Shown piece after piece: positions 36,027-46,611 of a stretch of DNA of 51,255 nt. The position numbers and the translations under genes were made by a program. Location of the stretch: NCBI GenBank assembly GCA_949487135.1, contig CATAJQ010000029.1, positions 1-51,255 of the forward strand. The letters run 5' to 3'. Numbering within the stretch: position 1 is the first letter of the stretch; the number at the start of each line of letters is the position of its first letter. This stretch comes from Cellvibrionales bacterium UBA7375 (lineage in GTDB: Bacteria; Pseudomonadota; Gammaproteobacteria; Pseudomonadales; Porticoccaceae). The notes beneath the pieces are model-generated. The model was not told where the DNA came from. It ran no database searches and saw nothing but the letters and a program-made list of their open reading frames with translations.

Positions 36027-37346
36027 TTAATTAACTAGTTTCTTACCCCAATCCTTAGCTGATTGGATTAATTTATTCTCATCCAGGGTGCATAATTTTG
36101 CATCCTTTAGTAACGGCTTGCCGGCTACCCAGCTATGGGTAACAGGGCTGTTAAATGGGCTGTAGACTAATTGTGAGGCGGGATTATACAGGGGTTGATG
36201 ATGAATAGAATCAATTTCTATGGCAATTAAATCGGCATATTTTCCCTTTTCAATACTGCCAATTTGATTGTCCCAACCCAGTGTTTTTGCACCATTAAGT
36301 GTTGCCATGCGCAGGGCTTGGTGAGCAGCATCCTGTGGTGATTGGTGCCGATTAGCTGTCTGAATTTCAATAGCTGCGGCTTTGATTCTATCGAACATGT
36401 TTAAGTCGGTATTTTCTGCAGCATTAGCAGTGCCTATACTAATATTGGCGTCAGTCTGCATTAGGTGGTTCGACGCGTGATTGTGGCAAAAGCCGTTATT
36501 TGTCACTGGACGAATCACTATATGGTTGTTGGTTTTTTCTAGGAGGTCAATATCTTCAGGGTTGAGGTGGTTAATTTCGACAAGCTGGGTTTCGGGTAGC
36601 AATAATCCCATTTGATTGAGCCTTTGAAGAGGGCGGAGACCTGATTTTTTAACGCAGGCCTCGATAGATTCTTTGGTTTCATTGCACTGTATTTGAATTG
36701 GCAAATCTAGCTCATTGGCGAAGGCCGCTAATTGGCTCAGTGTCTTATCTTCAATCTGGCTAATATTGGATAGACTGCAAACTATTGTCAGTAATGCATT
36801 ATTTGAGTGGTTGTCGCGCAACTTAAGGCCTTTATGTAAATAGTCTTCAGCATTGGTTGCAAAAGCAGACGACCCTTCTTGAAGTGTAAAACCCAGTTGG
36901 CTGCGTATGCCGGTATTGCGAACTATATCGACCTGTATTTCCCCGGGGCTGTTGATTTCTGCAAAACAGGTTGTGCCGGTTTTGATCATTTCGGCAGTAG
37001 CGATACTTGTGCTGTCCGCTAGAAATTTAGTATCAGAATAAAGCAGGTTAGATTCAGAGTTTGTTGTATCTAGCCAATGTTTGGCATGAAAATCATTTCC
37101 AATGTCGCGTAGCAGTCTGGAACTACTATGGCAGTGAGAGTTAATCAAGCCGGGCATTATTAGATGTTTTTCGAGCGTTTCAGCTTGCAGTCCGCTGTAT
37201 TTTTGCTTGGCATCTTCAGTCGCGAGTATCTCAAGAATACGTCCGCCATCAATGGCTACACTGTGATTTTGTAAAATCTGATCATAAGGAACTATGGGCA
37301 GTACCCACTGGCAATGAAGGAGTAAGTCGATTGAAATGGGCTGCAT
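36027..37346 (-). CDS. MtaD/ATZ-TRZ-type amidohydrolase with degenerate metal site
   Basis: A 439-residue amidohydrolase-superfamily protein of the MTA/SAH deaminase or chlorohydrolase branch, and in the syntenic place of PA3170 (a 5'-methylthioadenosine deaminase). The composite beta-sandwich ends and the TIM barrel are present, with [10 protein letters not shown] (His71, His73), Glu223 in NET, and a normal C-terminal [15 protein letters not shown]. Expected metal ligands are altered: Gln220 stands where HxxET proteins have His, Glu257 where the next His is expected, and Ala307 in [11 protein letters not shown] where GTDGAASNND enzymes have Asp. The fold looks intact and the frame is open, so this is not an obvious pseudogene; loss or change of activity is inferred. 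It diverges from gyrA. Confidence 0.8.
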   Translation of the reverse strand: MQPISIDLLLHCQWVLPIVPYDQILQNHSVAIDGGRILEILATEDAKQKYSGLQAETLEKHLIMPGLINSHCHSSSRLLRDIGNDFHAKHWLDTTNSESNLLYSDTKFLADSTSIATAEMIKTGTTCFAEINSPGEIQVDIVRNTGIRSQLGFTLQEGSSAFATNAEDYLHKGLKLRDNHSNNALLTIVCSLSNISQIEDKTLSQLAAFANELDLPIQIQCNETKESIEACVKKSGLRPLQRLNQMGLLLPETQLVEINHLNPEDIDLLEKTNNHIVIRPVTNNGFCHNHASNHLMQTDANISIGTANAAENTDLNMFDRIKAAAIEIQTANRHQSPQDAAHQALRMATLNGAKTLGWDNQIGSIEKGKYADLIAIEIDSIHHQPLYNPASQLVYSPFNSPVTHSWVAGKPLLKDAKLCTLDENKLIQSAKDWGKKLVN

Positions 37347-37652
37347 AGTTTTTCCTCAGTTTAATCAACCTCAATTTAATGAAATAGTATACCCAGTTTT
37401 TGCAGCATTTTGAGTTAGTTTTGCTAAAAATTTTACACTTTTAAGTGGATTAAAATTTGATAATCCACTGTTTGTTGGCAAACCTCAATTAGACTGTAAT
37501 ATTAGTGGGTTATGGCCGCTATTCTATGGTAGAATAATTTGCTTAAATCCTGTTGTCAGAGGGGGCAGATCATAACATTTAAGTGATGATCATTCTGGGT
37601 CGAAAAAAGGCCTTGCAACAGTAAAATAAAATCAAAACTTTAGAGACAAATT
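37347..37652. other. Divergent regulatory region between the amidohydrolase gene and gyrA
   Basis: A 306-base A+T-rich gap with no supported gene. It holds a perfect 9-bp inverted repeat (AGTGGATTA at 37444-37452 and TAATCCACT at 37461-37469), a second short one (ATTCTA/TAGAAT, 37521-37535), and a candidate gyrA promoter at 37475-37502. The start codon of gyrA has no strong ribosome site, only a purine-rich GAGACAAATT stretch. Confidence 0.6.
37475..37502 (+). promoter_or_regulatory. Candidate sigma-70 promoter for gyrA
   Basis: TTGGCA (37475-37480), a 16-base spacer and TAATAT (37497-37502), placed just downstream of the 9-bp inverted repeat and about 150 bases before gyrA. Found by eye; other -10-like boxes occur in this A+T-rich region. 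Confidence 0.4.
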
Positions 37653-40214
37653 ATGGTTGATCCAGCGAAGGAAATCCTTCCGGTAAATATCGAAGACGAG
37701 TTAAAGCAATCTTACCTTGATTATGCAATGAGTGTGATCGTGGGTCGTGCATTACCTGACGTTCGCGACGGTCTCAAGCCAGTTCATCGTCGCGTACTCT
37801 TTGCTATGAATGAGCTTAATAATGATTTTAATAAGCCTTACAAAAAATCTGCCCGCGTTGTGGGTGATGTAATTGGTAAGTATCACCCTCACGGTGATTC
37901 TGCGGTTTATGAAACTATTGTCCGTATGGCTCAGCCGTTTTCGTTGCGCTATATGCTAGTCGATGGTCAGGGTAATTTTGGTTCGATCGATGGTGATTCA
38001 GCGGCGGCAATGCGATATACCGAAATCCGTATGACCAAATTAGCTCATGCGCTTCTTGAAGACTTAGAAAAAGATACCGTTGATTTTGTTCCTAACTATG
38101 ATGAAACAGAATTCATTCCTCACGTGCTGCCTACTCGAATTCCTAACCTATTGGTTAATGGTTCATCGGGCATTGCCGTGGGTATGGCAACTAATATTCC
38201 GCCACACAATCTTACCGAGGTAGTCAAAGGCTGTCTGGCAATTATTGAAAACTCAGACATCACTATTGATGAATTAATGGAATATATTCCAGGCCCTGAT
38301 TTCCCAACAGGGGCAATCATTAATGGTAAGGCTGGCATTATTCAAGCCTACCGCACCGGTAGAGGTCGAATCTATCAGCGTGCAAAAGCCGATATTGAGG
38401 TTGATGAAAAGACCAAGCGTGAGGCTATTATTATCTCTGAGATTCCTTATCAGCTAAATAAATCGCGTTTGATTGAGCGAATTGCTGAGTTGGTTAAAGA
38501 AAAGAAAATTGAGGGCATTTCAGAGCTTAGAGACGAGTCGGACAAAGATGGTCTACGAGTTGTTATTGAGCTGAAGCGCGGGGAAATGGGTGAAGTTGTA
38601 CTTAATAATCTCTATGCCCAAACCCAGTTGCAGTCAGTGTTCGGCATTAATATGGTAGCGCTGGTCGACGGTCAGCCAAAGATTTTGAATCTCAAAGAGA
38701 TGCTCGAAGCCTTTATTCGACATCGCCGTGAGGTAGTAACGCGAAGAACCATTTATTTATTGAAAAAAGCCAGAGAAAGAGCGCATACCTTAGAAGGTTT
38801 TGCTATTGCTCTAGCTAATATTGACGAGATTATTGCGCTCATTAAAAAATCTCCAACCCCTGCTGATGCGCGTGAAGCCCTAGTAGGCAAAGGTTGGGCG
38901 CCAGGGTCTGTTGTCGCCATGTTGGATCGCGCAGGCCCAGAGGCGAGCCGTCCTGAGTGGCTTGAAGAACAATATGGATTGAGAAAGGGTAAGTACTTCC
39001 TCAGTCCAGAGCAGGCAAAGGATATTCTTGAATTACGACTGCACCGCCTCACTGGTATGGAGCAGGATAAAATAATCGAAGAGTTTACGGTTAAACTTGA
39101 AGAGATAGCCGATTACCAAGATATTCTTGGCAATATTACTCGCTTAATGTTGGTAATTCGCGAGGAGCTTGAAGCCGTATTGGAGCAGTTTGGCGATGAG
39201 CGTCGCACTGAAATTACTGAGTCTCAGCACGACCTCACGGTTGAAGATCTAATTACAGAAGAAGAGCGTGTAGTTACTATTTCTCACGGTGGCTATGCTA
39301 AAACTCAGCCATTGACGGATTATCAGGCCCAGCGTCGCGGCGGCATGGGCAAGTCTGCTACGGCGGTAAAAGATGAAGATTTTGTCGAGCATCTTCTTAT
39401 TGCCAGTACTCATGCAACCATTCTATGCTTTACCAATTTTGGTAAGGTCTATTGGCTTAAGGTCTATCAGATACCCGTGGCAGGGCGAAATTCAAGAGGT
39501 CGGCCAATGGTCAATCTATTGCCTCTAGATGAAGGCGAGCGCATTAGCTCCATACTTCCAGTAGAAGAATACAGTGCGGATCAGTTTGTAATTATGGCGA
39601 CTGCTAATGGCACGGTTAAGAAGACTTCCCTTGATCAGTACTCAAGACCCCGCAGTGTCGGCTTGCGTGCGGTAGATTTAGTGGAAGGCGATCACTTGGT
39701 TGGCACAGCTATTATTGATGGCAGTAAAGATATTATGTTGTTTAGCTCTGAGGGCAAGGCAGTGCGTTTTGCGGAGACAGATGTTCGAGCTATGGGTCGT
39801 GTTTCCAAAGGTGTAAGAGGTATGCGCCTTCCAGAGGGTCATTCAGTGATATCTATGGTAATACCCGAACAAGACGGGTTGTTACTTACGGTTTGTGAAA
39901 ACGGCTATGGTAAGCGCACCTATATTAGTGAATTCCCGACCAAAGGTCGCGGCGGCAAGGGTATGATTGCTATTCAGGCAAGTGATAGAAATGGTCCGCT
40001 AGTAGGTGTCACACAGCTATTTGATGGCGATGAAATTATGCTGATCTCCGATCAGGGTACCATGGTGCGTACCCGAGGTGATGAGGTGTCTATTGTCGGT
40101 CGTAATACTCAGGGTGTGAGAGTTATTCGTTTGAAAGAAAATGAGAAACTGGTTAGCTTAGCTCGAATTGCCGAGCCAGAAGAAGACGATCAACCAGAAA
40201 CAGAAGAAGATTAA
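37653..40214 (+). CDS. gyrA: DNA gyrase subunit A
   Basis: Breakage-reunion subunit of gyrase that introduces negative supercoils with GyrB. The 853 residues show the winged-helix domain with catalytic Tyr122 ([10 protein letters not shown]), the tower and coiled-coil, and a C-terminal beta-pinwheel carrying the GyrA-box (QRRGGMGK). The quinolone-resistance region reads [13 protein letters not shown], with Ser83 and Glu87; Ser83 is the drug-sensitive residue and an acidic residue at 87 is usual. The acidic tail is short ([11 protein letters not shown]). First gene of a plus-strand run to rpsA. Confidence 0.98.
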   Translation: MVDPAKEILPVNIEDELKQSYLDYAMSVIVGRALPDVRDGLKPVHRRVLFAMNELNNDFNKPYKKSARVVGDVIGKYHPHGDSAVYETIVRMAQPFSLRYMLVDGQGNFGSIDGDSAAAMRYTEIRMTKLAHALLEDLEKDTVDFVPNYDETEFIPHVLPTRIPNLLVNGSSGIAVGMATNIPPHNLTEVVKGCLAIIENSDITIDELMEYIPGPDFPTGAIINGKAGIIQAYRTGRGRIYQRAKADIEVDEKTKREAIIISEIPYQLNKSRLIERIAELVKEKKIEGISELRDESDKDGLRVVIELKRGEMGEVVLNNLYAQTQLQSVFGINMVALVDGQPKILNLKEMLEAFIRHRREVVTRRTIYLLKKARERAHTLEGFAIALANIDEIIALIKKSPTPADAREALVGKGWAPGSVVAMLDRAGPEASRPEWLEEQYGLRKGKYFLSPEQAKDILELRLHRLTGMEQDKIIEEFTVKLEEIADYQDILGNITRLMLVIREELEAVLEQFGDERRTEITESQHDLTVEDLITEEERVVTISHGGYAKTQPLTDYQAQRRGGMGKSATAVKDEDFVEHLLIASTHATILCFTNFGKVYWLKVYQIPVAGRNSRGRPMVNLLPLDEGERISSILPVEEYSADQFVIMATANGTVKKTSLDQYSRPRSVGLRAVDLVEGDHLVGTAIIDGSKDIMLFSSEGKAVRFAETDVRAMGRVSKGVRGMRLPEGHSVISMVIPEQDGLLLTVCENGYGKRTYISEFPTKGRGGKGMIAIQASDRNGPLVGVTQLFDGDEIMLISDQGTMVRTRGDEVSIVGRNTQGVRVIRLKENEKLVSLARIAEPEEDDQPETEED

Positions 40215-40232
40215 TATAAATATAAAGGTTTA

Positions 40233-41321
40233 ATGATGGCGAAAAAGCATTCTTTAGAGTCATTAAGAAAGAAAATTGACGAAATTGATTCACTGCTGAT
40301 CGAGAGTATTAGTGAGCGTGCTCGTTGTGCTCAGCATGTTGCTGAGGTCAAAGAGGCTCAGGGTGATAAAGCCTATTACAAGCCAGAGCGAGAAGCTAAG
40401 GTTTTACGTCGTGTCATGGAAAAAAATCAAGGTCCTCTAAGCAATGAGGATATGGCGCGACTGTTTCGTCAAATAATGTCAGCCTGTTTAGCCTTAGAAC
40501 AACCGGTTAAGGTTGCTTATCTTGGTCCTGAGGGAACATTTACTCAAGAAGCTGCGCTTAAGCATTTTGGCGATTCAGCTATTAGTGTCCCTCAATCCGC
40601 TATTGATGAAGTATTTCGCGAAGTGCTCTCCGGTTCTTGTCACTACGGAGTGGTCCCCGTTGAAAATTCTACTGAAGGAGTAATAAGTCATACGCTTGAT
40701 AGCTTTATGGATTCGTCTTTGAAAATCTGTGGTGAAGTTGAGTTGCGAATTCATCAGCATTTTATGGTGGGCGCCAATACCGACAAAAACAATATCTCGA
40801 GAGTATACTCCCATGCTCAGTCACTGGCTCAGTGCAGACAGTGGCTAAACTCTAATTTCCCTGCCATTGAAAGAGTAGCCGTTAGCAGTAATGCAGAAGC
40901 AGCAAAAAGAGTGCAGGGTGAGTGGAACTCGGCAGCTATAGCGGGTGATATGGCCTGTGAGCTTTACAGTCTTGAAAAGTTGCATGAGAAAATTGAAGAT
41001 AACCCAGATAATTCCACAAGATTTTTAATTATTGGTCGAGAAGAAGTGCCTAAAAGCGGCAAGGATAGAACTTCAGTGGTGGTTTCTGTTCGTAATAAGC
41101 CTGGAGCGCTGCATGACCTTTTAGAGCCATTTCAACGGCATAATGTTGATATGACGCGCCTTGAATCTAGACCCTCTCGCAATAGTAAATGGACCTATGT
41201 GTTCTTTATAGATTTTGCGGGACATATTGAGGATCAGGCAGTGGCTAATGTTCTCGATGAACTAAATTCACAAGTGATTGAGCTTAAAGTATTGGGCTCG
41301 TATCCCTGTGCTGTTCTTTAG
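40233..41321 (+). CDS. pheA: Bifunctional chorismate mutase / prephenate dehydratase (P-protein)
   Basis: Converts chorismate to prephenate and on to phenylpyruvate. The 362 residues have an AroQ chorismate mutase domain (about 5-90; LRKKIDEIDSLLIESISERA, Arg and Lys residues present). The dehydratase domain (about 94-275) has VAYLGPEGTFTQEAA and VPVENSTEGVI. A C-terminal ACT domain (about 285-362) holds NKPGALHDLLEPF and LESRPSR, the phenylalanine-sensing motifs, so feedback inhibition is expected. The start is one of two adjacent ATGs. It follows gyrA by 18 bases; in Pseudomonas serC lies between them. Confidence 0.97.
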   Translation: MMAKKHSLESLRKKIDEIDSLLIESISERARCAQHVAEVKEAQGDKAYYKPEREAKVLRRVMEKNQGPLSNEDMARLFRQIMSACLALEQPVKVAYLGPEGTFTQEAALKHFGDSAISVPQSAIDEVFREVLSGSCHYGVVPVENSTEGVISHTLDSFMDSSLKICGEVELRIHQHFMVGANTDKNNISRVYSHAQSLAQCRQWLNSNFPAIERVAVSSNAEAAKRVQGEWNSAAIAGDMACELYSLEKLHEKIEDNPDNSTRFLIIGREEVPKSGKDRTSVVVSVRNKPGALHDLLEPFQRHNVDMTRLESRPSRNSKWTYVFFIDFAGHIEDQAVANVLDELNSQVIELKVLGSYPCAVL

Positions 41322-41364
41322 CTATTTTAGTCTTTAATCTGATATAGATACTTCGAGTAACCCC

Positions 41365-43608
41365 ATGGCAAAGAAAAAACCTGCAACAGTAGTTAACCGT
41401 TTGGTTATTATCGGATTGGGCCTTATTGGCTCAAGTCTCGCTGCGTCTGTTCGTAACAAGGGTTTAGCCAAAGAGGTTATTGGAATATCAAGAAGACAAT
41501 CTACTTTAGAAATTGCCTTAAACAACGGCATCGTTGATCGTTGTGTTGACGATTTCAGTCAAGTGGCAAAAGAGTTGGAACAAGGGGATATCGTAGTGAT
41601 AGGGGTGCCAACCCTAAGTGTTCCCTCAGTTTTACAGGAATGCATATCACAAATCTCGCCTGAAGTTACTGTGACAGATGTTGCCAGTGTTAAAGAGTCA
41701 GTCGTTAATTCTGCAGTTGAACTATTTGGCGCTGTCCCACCGCAATTAGTACCTGGCCACCCAATAGCTGGATCAGAAAAAAGCGGGGTAACCGCAGCAA
41801 ATCCTGAGTTATTTGTCGACCACCGAGTGATATTAACACCGGTTGAAACAACAGCAAAAAGTCATATAGAGCGCACAACCAAGCTTTGGCAATCGGTCGG
41901 CGCTTTGGTTTCCTCCATGAGTGTTCAGGAGCATGATCAAATTTTAGCGGCAACTAGCCATTTGCCCCATTTTCTCGCTTACTCTCTGGTAGATACCTTA
42001 GCGGGAATGAATGAAAAAACAGATATTTTTCGCTATGCGGCAGGTGGCTTTCGCGACTTTACGCGAATTGCCGCAAGCGACCCAATTATGTGGCGCGATA
42101 TAGCTATAGCTAACAAAGATGCAGTTATCCATGTGATGGATAAAATGATGGAAAATTTGACTGCATTGCGCGCGTCTATTGAAGCAAAGGATAAGCAGGC
42201 GCTTACTCAACTTTTTATTCGATCTCGCGAGGCGCGAAATCATTTTGGAAGTATGCTTGAAAGCAATAAATCAGATACCGGATTACAAAGCCCTATGAAT
42301 GAAAAAATAATTAATTATATTGTGTCACCTGGCGGCAACGCGCGAGGTGATCTTCGCGTGCCGGGTGATAAATCTATGTCGCACCGATCGATAATGCTTG
42401 GTTCACTAGCCGATGGTATGACCGAGGTGACAGGGTTCCTTGAAGGTGAAGATAGCTTGGCTACACTTCAAGCTTTTCGTGATATGGGTGTTGAGATTGA
42501 AGGGCCAAGTGAAGGTCGCTTAGTTATTCGTGGTGTCGGTCTGCATGGCCTTCAGGCGCCGAAAAAGCCGCTTTATCTGGGCAATTCAGGTACATCTATT
42601 CGTCTGCTAAGCGGACTCTTAGCAGGTCAAGCTTTTGATGTAGAACTCCAAGGAGATGCTTCACTTTCCGGTAGGCCTATGGGTCGAGTAGCTAATCCAC
42701 TGCGTGAAATGGGCGCAGTGATTGAAACGGAAAAAGATGGAACCCCACCTTTGCGAATTAAGGGTGGTCGCAAGCTCAAAGGTATTAATTACACTATGCC
42801 AATGGCAAGTGCCCAGGTGAAATCCTGTGTCTTATTGGCGGGCCTTTACGCAGAAGGCGAAACATCTACACTAGAGCCGGCTCCGACAAGAGATCACACT
42901 GAGCGTATGTTGCGTGGCTTTGGCTATTCAGTCGATAGTGATAATGATAAGGCATCTTTAAGTGGTGGAGGTCGATTAACGGCTACCCGAATCAATGTTC
43001 CTGCGGATATTTCATCATCAGCATTCTTTATGGTGGCGGCGGCGATTGTTCCCGGTTCAGATATCACCTTGCGCCATGTGGGTGTAAACCCGACGCGTGT
43101 TGGTGTTATTAATATATTGCGTCAGATGGGGGCTAATATTGAATTATTTAACCGAGCTCAGGTAGGTGACGAGCCGGTAGCGGATATTCGTGTGCGCTAT
43201 GCACCATTAAAAGGTATAGCCATTCCTGAAGATCAAGTTCCACTGGCGATTGATGAGTTCCCAGTATTGTTTATCGCTGCGGCTTGCGCTGAGGGTACAA
43301 CTGTTCTTACCGGCGCTGAAGAGCTTCGTGTTAAAGAGAGTGACCGTATTCAGAGTATGGCGGATGGCTTAGTTACATTGGGCGTTGATGCGGTGGCAAC
43401 TGACGATGGTATTCGTATTCAAGGTGGTGAAATAGGCAGCGGTGAGGTTGAGAGCTTTGATGATCATCGCATTGCAATGGCCTTTAGTGTTGCTGGACTG
43501 CGCGCTAGTGGACCTATTACAATTAAAGAGGCCAATAATGTAGCCACCTCTTTCCCTAATTTTATTTCTCTAGCAAGACAGGTTGGTATCAATATCAAGT
43601 TGGCATAA
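41365..43608 (+). CDS. TyrA-AroA fusion: prephenate dehydrogenase / EPSP synthase
   Basis: One 747-residue frame holds two enzymes. Residues about 10-290 are a TyrA dehydrogenase, with NAD loop VIIGLGLIGSSLA, the catalytic His region ATSHLPHFLAYSL and the PGHPIAGSE loop. Residues about 315-747 are 3-phosphoshikimate 1-carboxyvinyltransferase, with VPGDKSMSHRSIMLGSLA, LGNSGTSIRLLSGL, the RPMGR loop, KVKESDRI-like RVKESDRIQSM and DHRIAMAFSVAGL. The linker near 290-312 is short. The same fusion is known in Pseudomonas. The two steps are not consecutive: EPSP synthase acts before chorismate, TyrA after it. Starts 43 bases after pheA; hisC is absent from this position. Confidence 0.95.
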   Translation: MAKKKPATVVNRLVIIGLGLIGSSLAASVRNKGLAKEVIGISRRQSTLEIALNNGIVDRCVDDFSQVAKELEQGDIVVIGVPTLSVPSVLQECISQISPEVTVTDVASVKESVVNSAVELFGAVPPQLVPGHPIAGSEKSGVTAANPELFVDHRVILTPVETTAKSHIERTTKLWQSVGALVSSMSVQEHDQILAATSHLPHFLAYSLVDTLAGMNEKTDIFRYAAGGFRDFTRIAASDPIMWRDIAIANKDAVIHVMDKMMENLTALRASIEAKDKQALTQLFIRSREARNHFGSMLESNKSDTGLQSPMNEKIINYIVSPGGNARGDLRVPGDKSMSHRSIMLGSLADGMTEVTGFLEGEDSLATLQAFRDMGVEIEGPSEGRLVIRGVGLHGLQAPKKPLYLGNSGTSIRLLSGLLAGQAFDVELQGDASLSGRPMGRVANPLREMGAVIETEKDGTPPLRIKGGRKLKGINYTMPMASAQVKSCVLLAGLYAEGETSTLEPAPTRDHTERMLRGFGYSVDSDNDKASLSGGGRLTATRINVPADISSSAFFMVAAAIVPGSDITLRHVGVNPTRVGVINILRQMGANIELFNRAQVGDEPVADIRVRYAPLKGIAIPEDQVPLAIDEFPVLFIAAACAEGTTVLTGAEELRVKESDRIQSMADGLVTLGVDAVATDDGIRIQGGEIGSGEVESFDDHRIAMAFSVAGLRASGPITIKEANNVATSFPNFISLARQVGINIKLA

Positions 43609-43640
43609 GTTTTTGCTTAATACTGATAATTGAGAATTTC

Positions 43641-44315
43641 ATGTTAAAAATTATTACAGTCGATGGGCCAAGCGGTTCCGGCAAAGGGACTGTTAGCCGT
43701 ATCTTAGCTAAACAATTGGGCTACCATTATCTTGATAGTGGGGCACTCTATCGTCTATTGGGTTTGGTTGCGGTTCGTCATGGCATAGATATTGGGCTCA
43801 ATAGTGATGTCGCTCATCTAGCTGAAAATATGGATGTATCCTTTGAAGCGTTGCCAAATGGCCATAACAGAGTATTGCTTGAGGGAGAGGATGTAACCCA
43901 AGAATTACGTTTGGAAGAGACGGGTGCGCTGGCGTCAAAAGTAGCGGCAATTCCAAGTGTCAGAGCCGCCTTATTAACTCGACAACATCAGTTTGCCAAG
44001 GCGCCAGGTCTAGTGGCAGATGGCAGGGATATGGGAACAAAAGTGTTTCCTTACGCTCAGCTTAAAATATTCTTAACCGCTAGCATCGAAGAGCGTGCAA
44101 GTAGGCGCTATAAACAGTTGCTAGAACAGGGCGAAAATGTTAGTCTGCGCGCCCTCGAAGAGCAAGTACGCTTGAGAGATGAAAAAGATATGACTCGCAA
44201 GGCTTCACCCTTAGCTAAAGCAAAAGATGCAGTTGAGGTTGATACTTCCGATCTATCAATACAAGAAGCGGTGGATAGGCTGCAAAATTTAGTCATTCTT
44301 CGCGGAATAGCATAG
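43641..44315 (+). CDS. cmk: Cytidylate kinase
   Basis: Phosphorylates CMP and dCMP. The 224 residues begin with the P-loop ITVDGPSGSGKGTVSRILA, then LDSGALYRLLGLVA, the DGRDMGTKVFP box and the LID Arg set (RASRRYKQL and RLRDEKDMTR). It lies 32 bases after tyrA-aroA and before rpsA, a pairing conserved from E. coli to Pseudomonas. Confidence 0.97.
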   Translation: MLKIITVDGPSGSGKGTVSRILAKQLGYHYLDSGALYRLLGLVAVRHGIDIGLNSDVAHLAENMDVSFEALPNGHNRVLLEGEDVTQELRLEETGALASKVAAIPSVRAALLTRQHQFAKAPGLVADGRDMGTKVFPYAQLKIFLTASIEERASRRYKQLLEQGENVSLRALEEQVRLRDEKDMTRKASPLAKAKDAVEVDTSDLSIQEAVDRLQNLVILRGIA

Positions 44316-44460
44316 CTATTTAAACCGGTGTATTAGCAATCGCCAGTCATCATTGCTAGTCACTTAACTTTAACCGACCCACGTAAACTGGCCACGTGGA
44401 AAAAAGAGTTCGACGCAGATATACCTCTGTCGAAGCTCTGTCAATACTCAGGAAAAATCC
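44316..44460 (+). promoter_or_regulatory. Structured leader of rpsA
   Basis: The 145 bases before rpsA hold two hairpins. The first is CCACGT/ACGTGG (44379-44399). The second, just ahead of the ribosome site, pairs GAGTTCGA and CAGA with TCTGTCGAA and CTC around a 6-base loop (44406-44438). The S1 gene of E. coli controls its own translation through a folded leader, so this is a good candidate for the same control; the specific contacts are not shown by sequence. Confidence 0.55.
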
Positions 44461-46134
44461 ATGAGCGAAAATTTTCAAGAACTATTTGAGCAAAGTCTAA
44501 AAACTGTAGAAATGAATCCCGGCGCTATTATTACTGGCGTAATTATCGATGTTGATAAGGATTGGGTTACAGTTCACGCAGGTCTAAAATCTGAAGGTGT
44601 TATTCCAGCAGAGCAATTTTTCAATGATAAAGGTGAGTTAGAAGTCAGCATCGGCGATGAGGTTCAGGTATCTCTCGAGGCAGTTGAAGATGGTTTTGGT
44701 GCCACTCGTCTTTCACGCGAAAAAGCACGCAGAGCGGAATCTTGGATTGAGCTTGAAGCTGCACATAATAAAGATGAAATTGTGACTGGTATGATCAGTG
44801 GCAAGGTCAAAGGTGGATTCACCGTTGATGTACGTGGTCTACGCGCATTCTTGCCGGGATCATTGGTTGACGTTCGACCACTTCGCGAGATTACTCATCT
44901 CGAAAATATAGAATTAGAATTTAAAGTTATCAAGCTTGATGTTAAACGCAACAACGTTGTGGTTAGCCGTCGCGCAGTTATGGAGAGCGCTAACTCTGCA
45001 GAGCGTGAAGAGTTGCTAGCTAACATCGAAGAAGGCGTATCATTGAAAGGTATTATTAAGAATCTTACTGATTATGGTGCCTTTGTTGATCTTGGTGGTG
45101 TTGATGGTCTTCTACATATCACGGATATGTCTTGGAAGCGTATCAAGCATCCATCAGAAATGATCAATGTTGGTGACGAGATTGACGTTAAGGTGCTTAA
45201 GTTTGACCGTGAGCGTAATCGCGTATCACTTGGTATGAAGCAAATGGGTGAAGATCCTTGGGGCGATATCAAAGGTCGTTACCCAGTGGGTGCTCGTGCT
45301 AAGGCCAAGGTTACTAACCTTACTGACTACGGTTGTTTTGCTGAGTTGGAAGATGGTGTTGAGGGTCTTGTTCACGTATCCGAAATGGATTGGACAAACA
45401 AAAATGTTCATCCATCTAAGATTGTTGACCTAGGTCAAGAAGTAGAAGTTATGGTACTTGAGATTGATGAAGAACGTCGTCGTATTTCACTGGGTATCAA
45501 ACAGTGCTTCACTAACCCTTGGGATGACTTTGCAGGAACTAAAGCTAAGGGTGACAAGGTTACTGGTAATATTAAATCGATCACTGATTTCGGTATCTTT
45601 ATCGGTCTTGAAGGCGGTATTGATGGTTTGGTTCACCTATCAGATATTTCATGGAATGAAACAGGCGAAGACGCAGTTCGCAACTTTAAGAAAGGCGAAG
45701 AAGTTGAGTCTGTTGTTCTTAGTATTGATTCAGAAAGAGAGCGTATCTCTCTGGGTATTAAGCAACTTTCTGATGATCCGTTCAACAGTTACGTAACATC
45801 AAATGATAAGGGTTCCATTGTAACGGGTACCATTAAAGAAGTTGATGCTAAAGGCGCTGTAATCGATCTTGGTAACGATATTGAAGCTATCTTGAAAGCA
45901 TCTGAACTTTCACGTGATAGAGTTGAAGATGCACGCAATGAGCTAACAGTTGGCGACAGTATCGAAGCTAAAATTGTAAACGTGGATCGCAAGACCCGCG
46001 TTATTAACCTTTCTATTAAAGCGAAAGATATTTCAGACGAGAAGGAGGCTGTTAAAGCTCACCGTAAATCTGAAACTGATAGTTCATCACCTGCAACTAT
46101 TGGTGATCTTATCAAGGCGCAGATGGATAAATAA
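44461..46134 (+). CDS. rpsA: 30S ribosomal protein bS1
   Basis: Binds mRNA at the 30S subunit and melts structured initiation regions. The 557 residues form six S1 (OB-fold) repeats, two for ribosome binding and four for RNA, with recurrent [19 protein letters not shown]-like strands near 205, 290, 375 and 465. Length equals that of E. coli S1. Start is the ATG at 44461 with AGGAAAAATCC before it. Followed by a strong terminator. Confidence 0.98.
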   Translation: MSENFQELFEQSLKTVEMNPGAIITGVIIDVDKDWVTVHAGLKSEGVIPAEQFFNDKGELEVSIGDEVQVSLEAVEDGFGATRLSREKARRAESWIELEAAHNKDEIVTGMISGKVKGGFTVDVRGLRAFLPGSLVDVRPLREITHLENIELEFKVIKLDVKRNNVVVSRRAVMESANSAEREELLANIEEGVSLKGIIKNLTDYGAFVDLGGVDGLLHITDMSWKRIKHPSEMINVGDEIDVKVLKFDRERNRVSLGMKQMGEDPWGDIKGRYPVGARAKAKVTNLTDYGCFAELEDGVEGLVHVSEMDWTNKNVHPSKIVDLGQEVEVMVLEIDEERRRISLGIKQCFTNPWDDFAGTKAKGDKVTGNIKSITDFGIFIGLEGGIDGLVHLSDISWNETGEDAVRNFKKGEEVESVVLSIDSERERISLGIKQLSDDPFNSYVTSNDKGSIVTGTIKEVDAKGAVIDLGNDIEAILKASELSRDRVEDARNELTVGDSIEAKIVNVDRKTRVINLSIKAKDISDEKEAVKAHRKSETDSSSPATIGDLIKAQMDK

Positions 46135-46149
46135 TCTGTTGTTTAGAGT

Positions 46150-46178
46150 AAAAGGGTGGCATTGCCACCCTTTTTTTT
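46150..46178 (+). terminator. Rho-independent terminator after rpsA
   Basis: GGGTGGC-ATT-GCCACCC, a 7-bp G+C-rich stem flanked by AAAA and followed by eight T residues. It starts 15 bases after the rpsA stop codon and should end the transcript before ihfB, which then needs its own promoter in 46180-46305. Confidence 0.92.
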
Positions 46179-46305
46179 GCATTTAATTTGGTATAGGGCA
46201 AATAAATACTTGTATTCAGCTGAAACTTTAATAAAATCAATTACTAGCGATCCATATACGCTATCGTATTTTCACTGAAAACCTAGGTAACAGAAAGCTA
46301 TAGCT

Positions 46306-46590
46306 ATGACCAAGTCCGAATTAATTGAAAAGATAGCCATTAATCAAGATCAATTGCCACCTCGCGATGTCGAGCAGGCAGTTCGTATGATATTGGAGCG
46401 TATGGCAAAAGCTTTGGTGAGCAAACAGCGTATTGAGGTTAGAGGTTTCGGTAGCTTTTCATTGCATTATCGTGCGCCGCGAACTGGGCGCAACCCTAAG
46501 ACAGGTGATTCAGTCACTTTAAACGGTAAGTACGTGCCTCACTTCAAGCCCGGTAAAGATCTTCGCGATCGAGTCAACAACGGTTTTTAA
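46306..46590 (+). CDS. ihfB: Integration host factor subunit beta
   Basis: DNA-bending protein that works as a heterodimer with IhfA (not in this window). The 94 residues are near canonical: [14 protein letters not shown] helix, [25 protein letters not shown] arm with the intercalating Pro, and [14 protein letters not shown] end. Position after rpsA is the conserved one. It is convergent with the S41 peptidase gene, 21 bases apart. Confidence 0.97.
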   Translation: MTKSELIEKIAINQDQLPPRDVEQAVRMILERMAKALVSKQRIEVRGFGSFSLHYRAPRTGRNPKTGDSVTLNGKYVPHFKPGKDLRDRVNNGF

Positions 46591-46611
46591 CTATCGTCTA
46601 CCTAATAGGTC

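Noticed and set aside
41365-43608. tyrA-aroA fusion as a novel protein
   Set aside because: The same fusion is known from Pseudomonas and relatives, so it is a lineage marker and not new.
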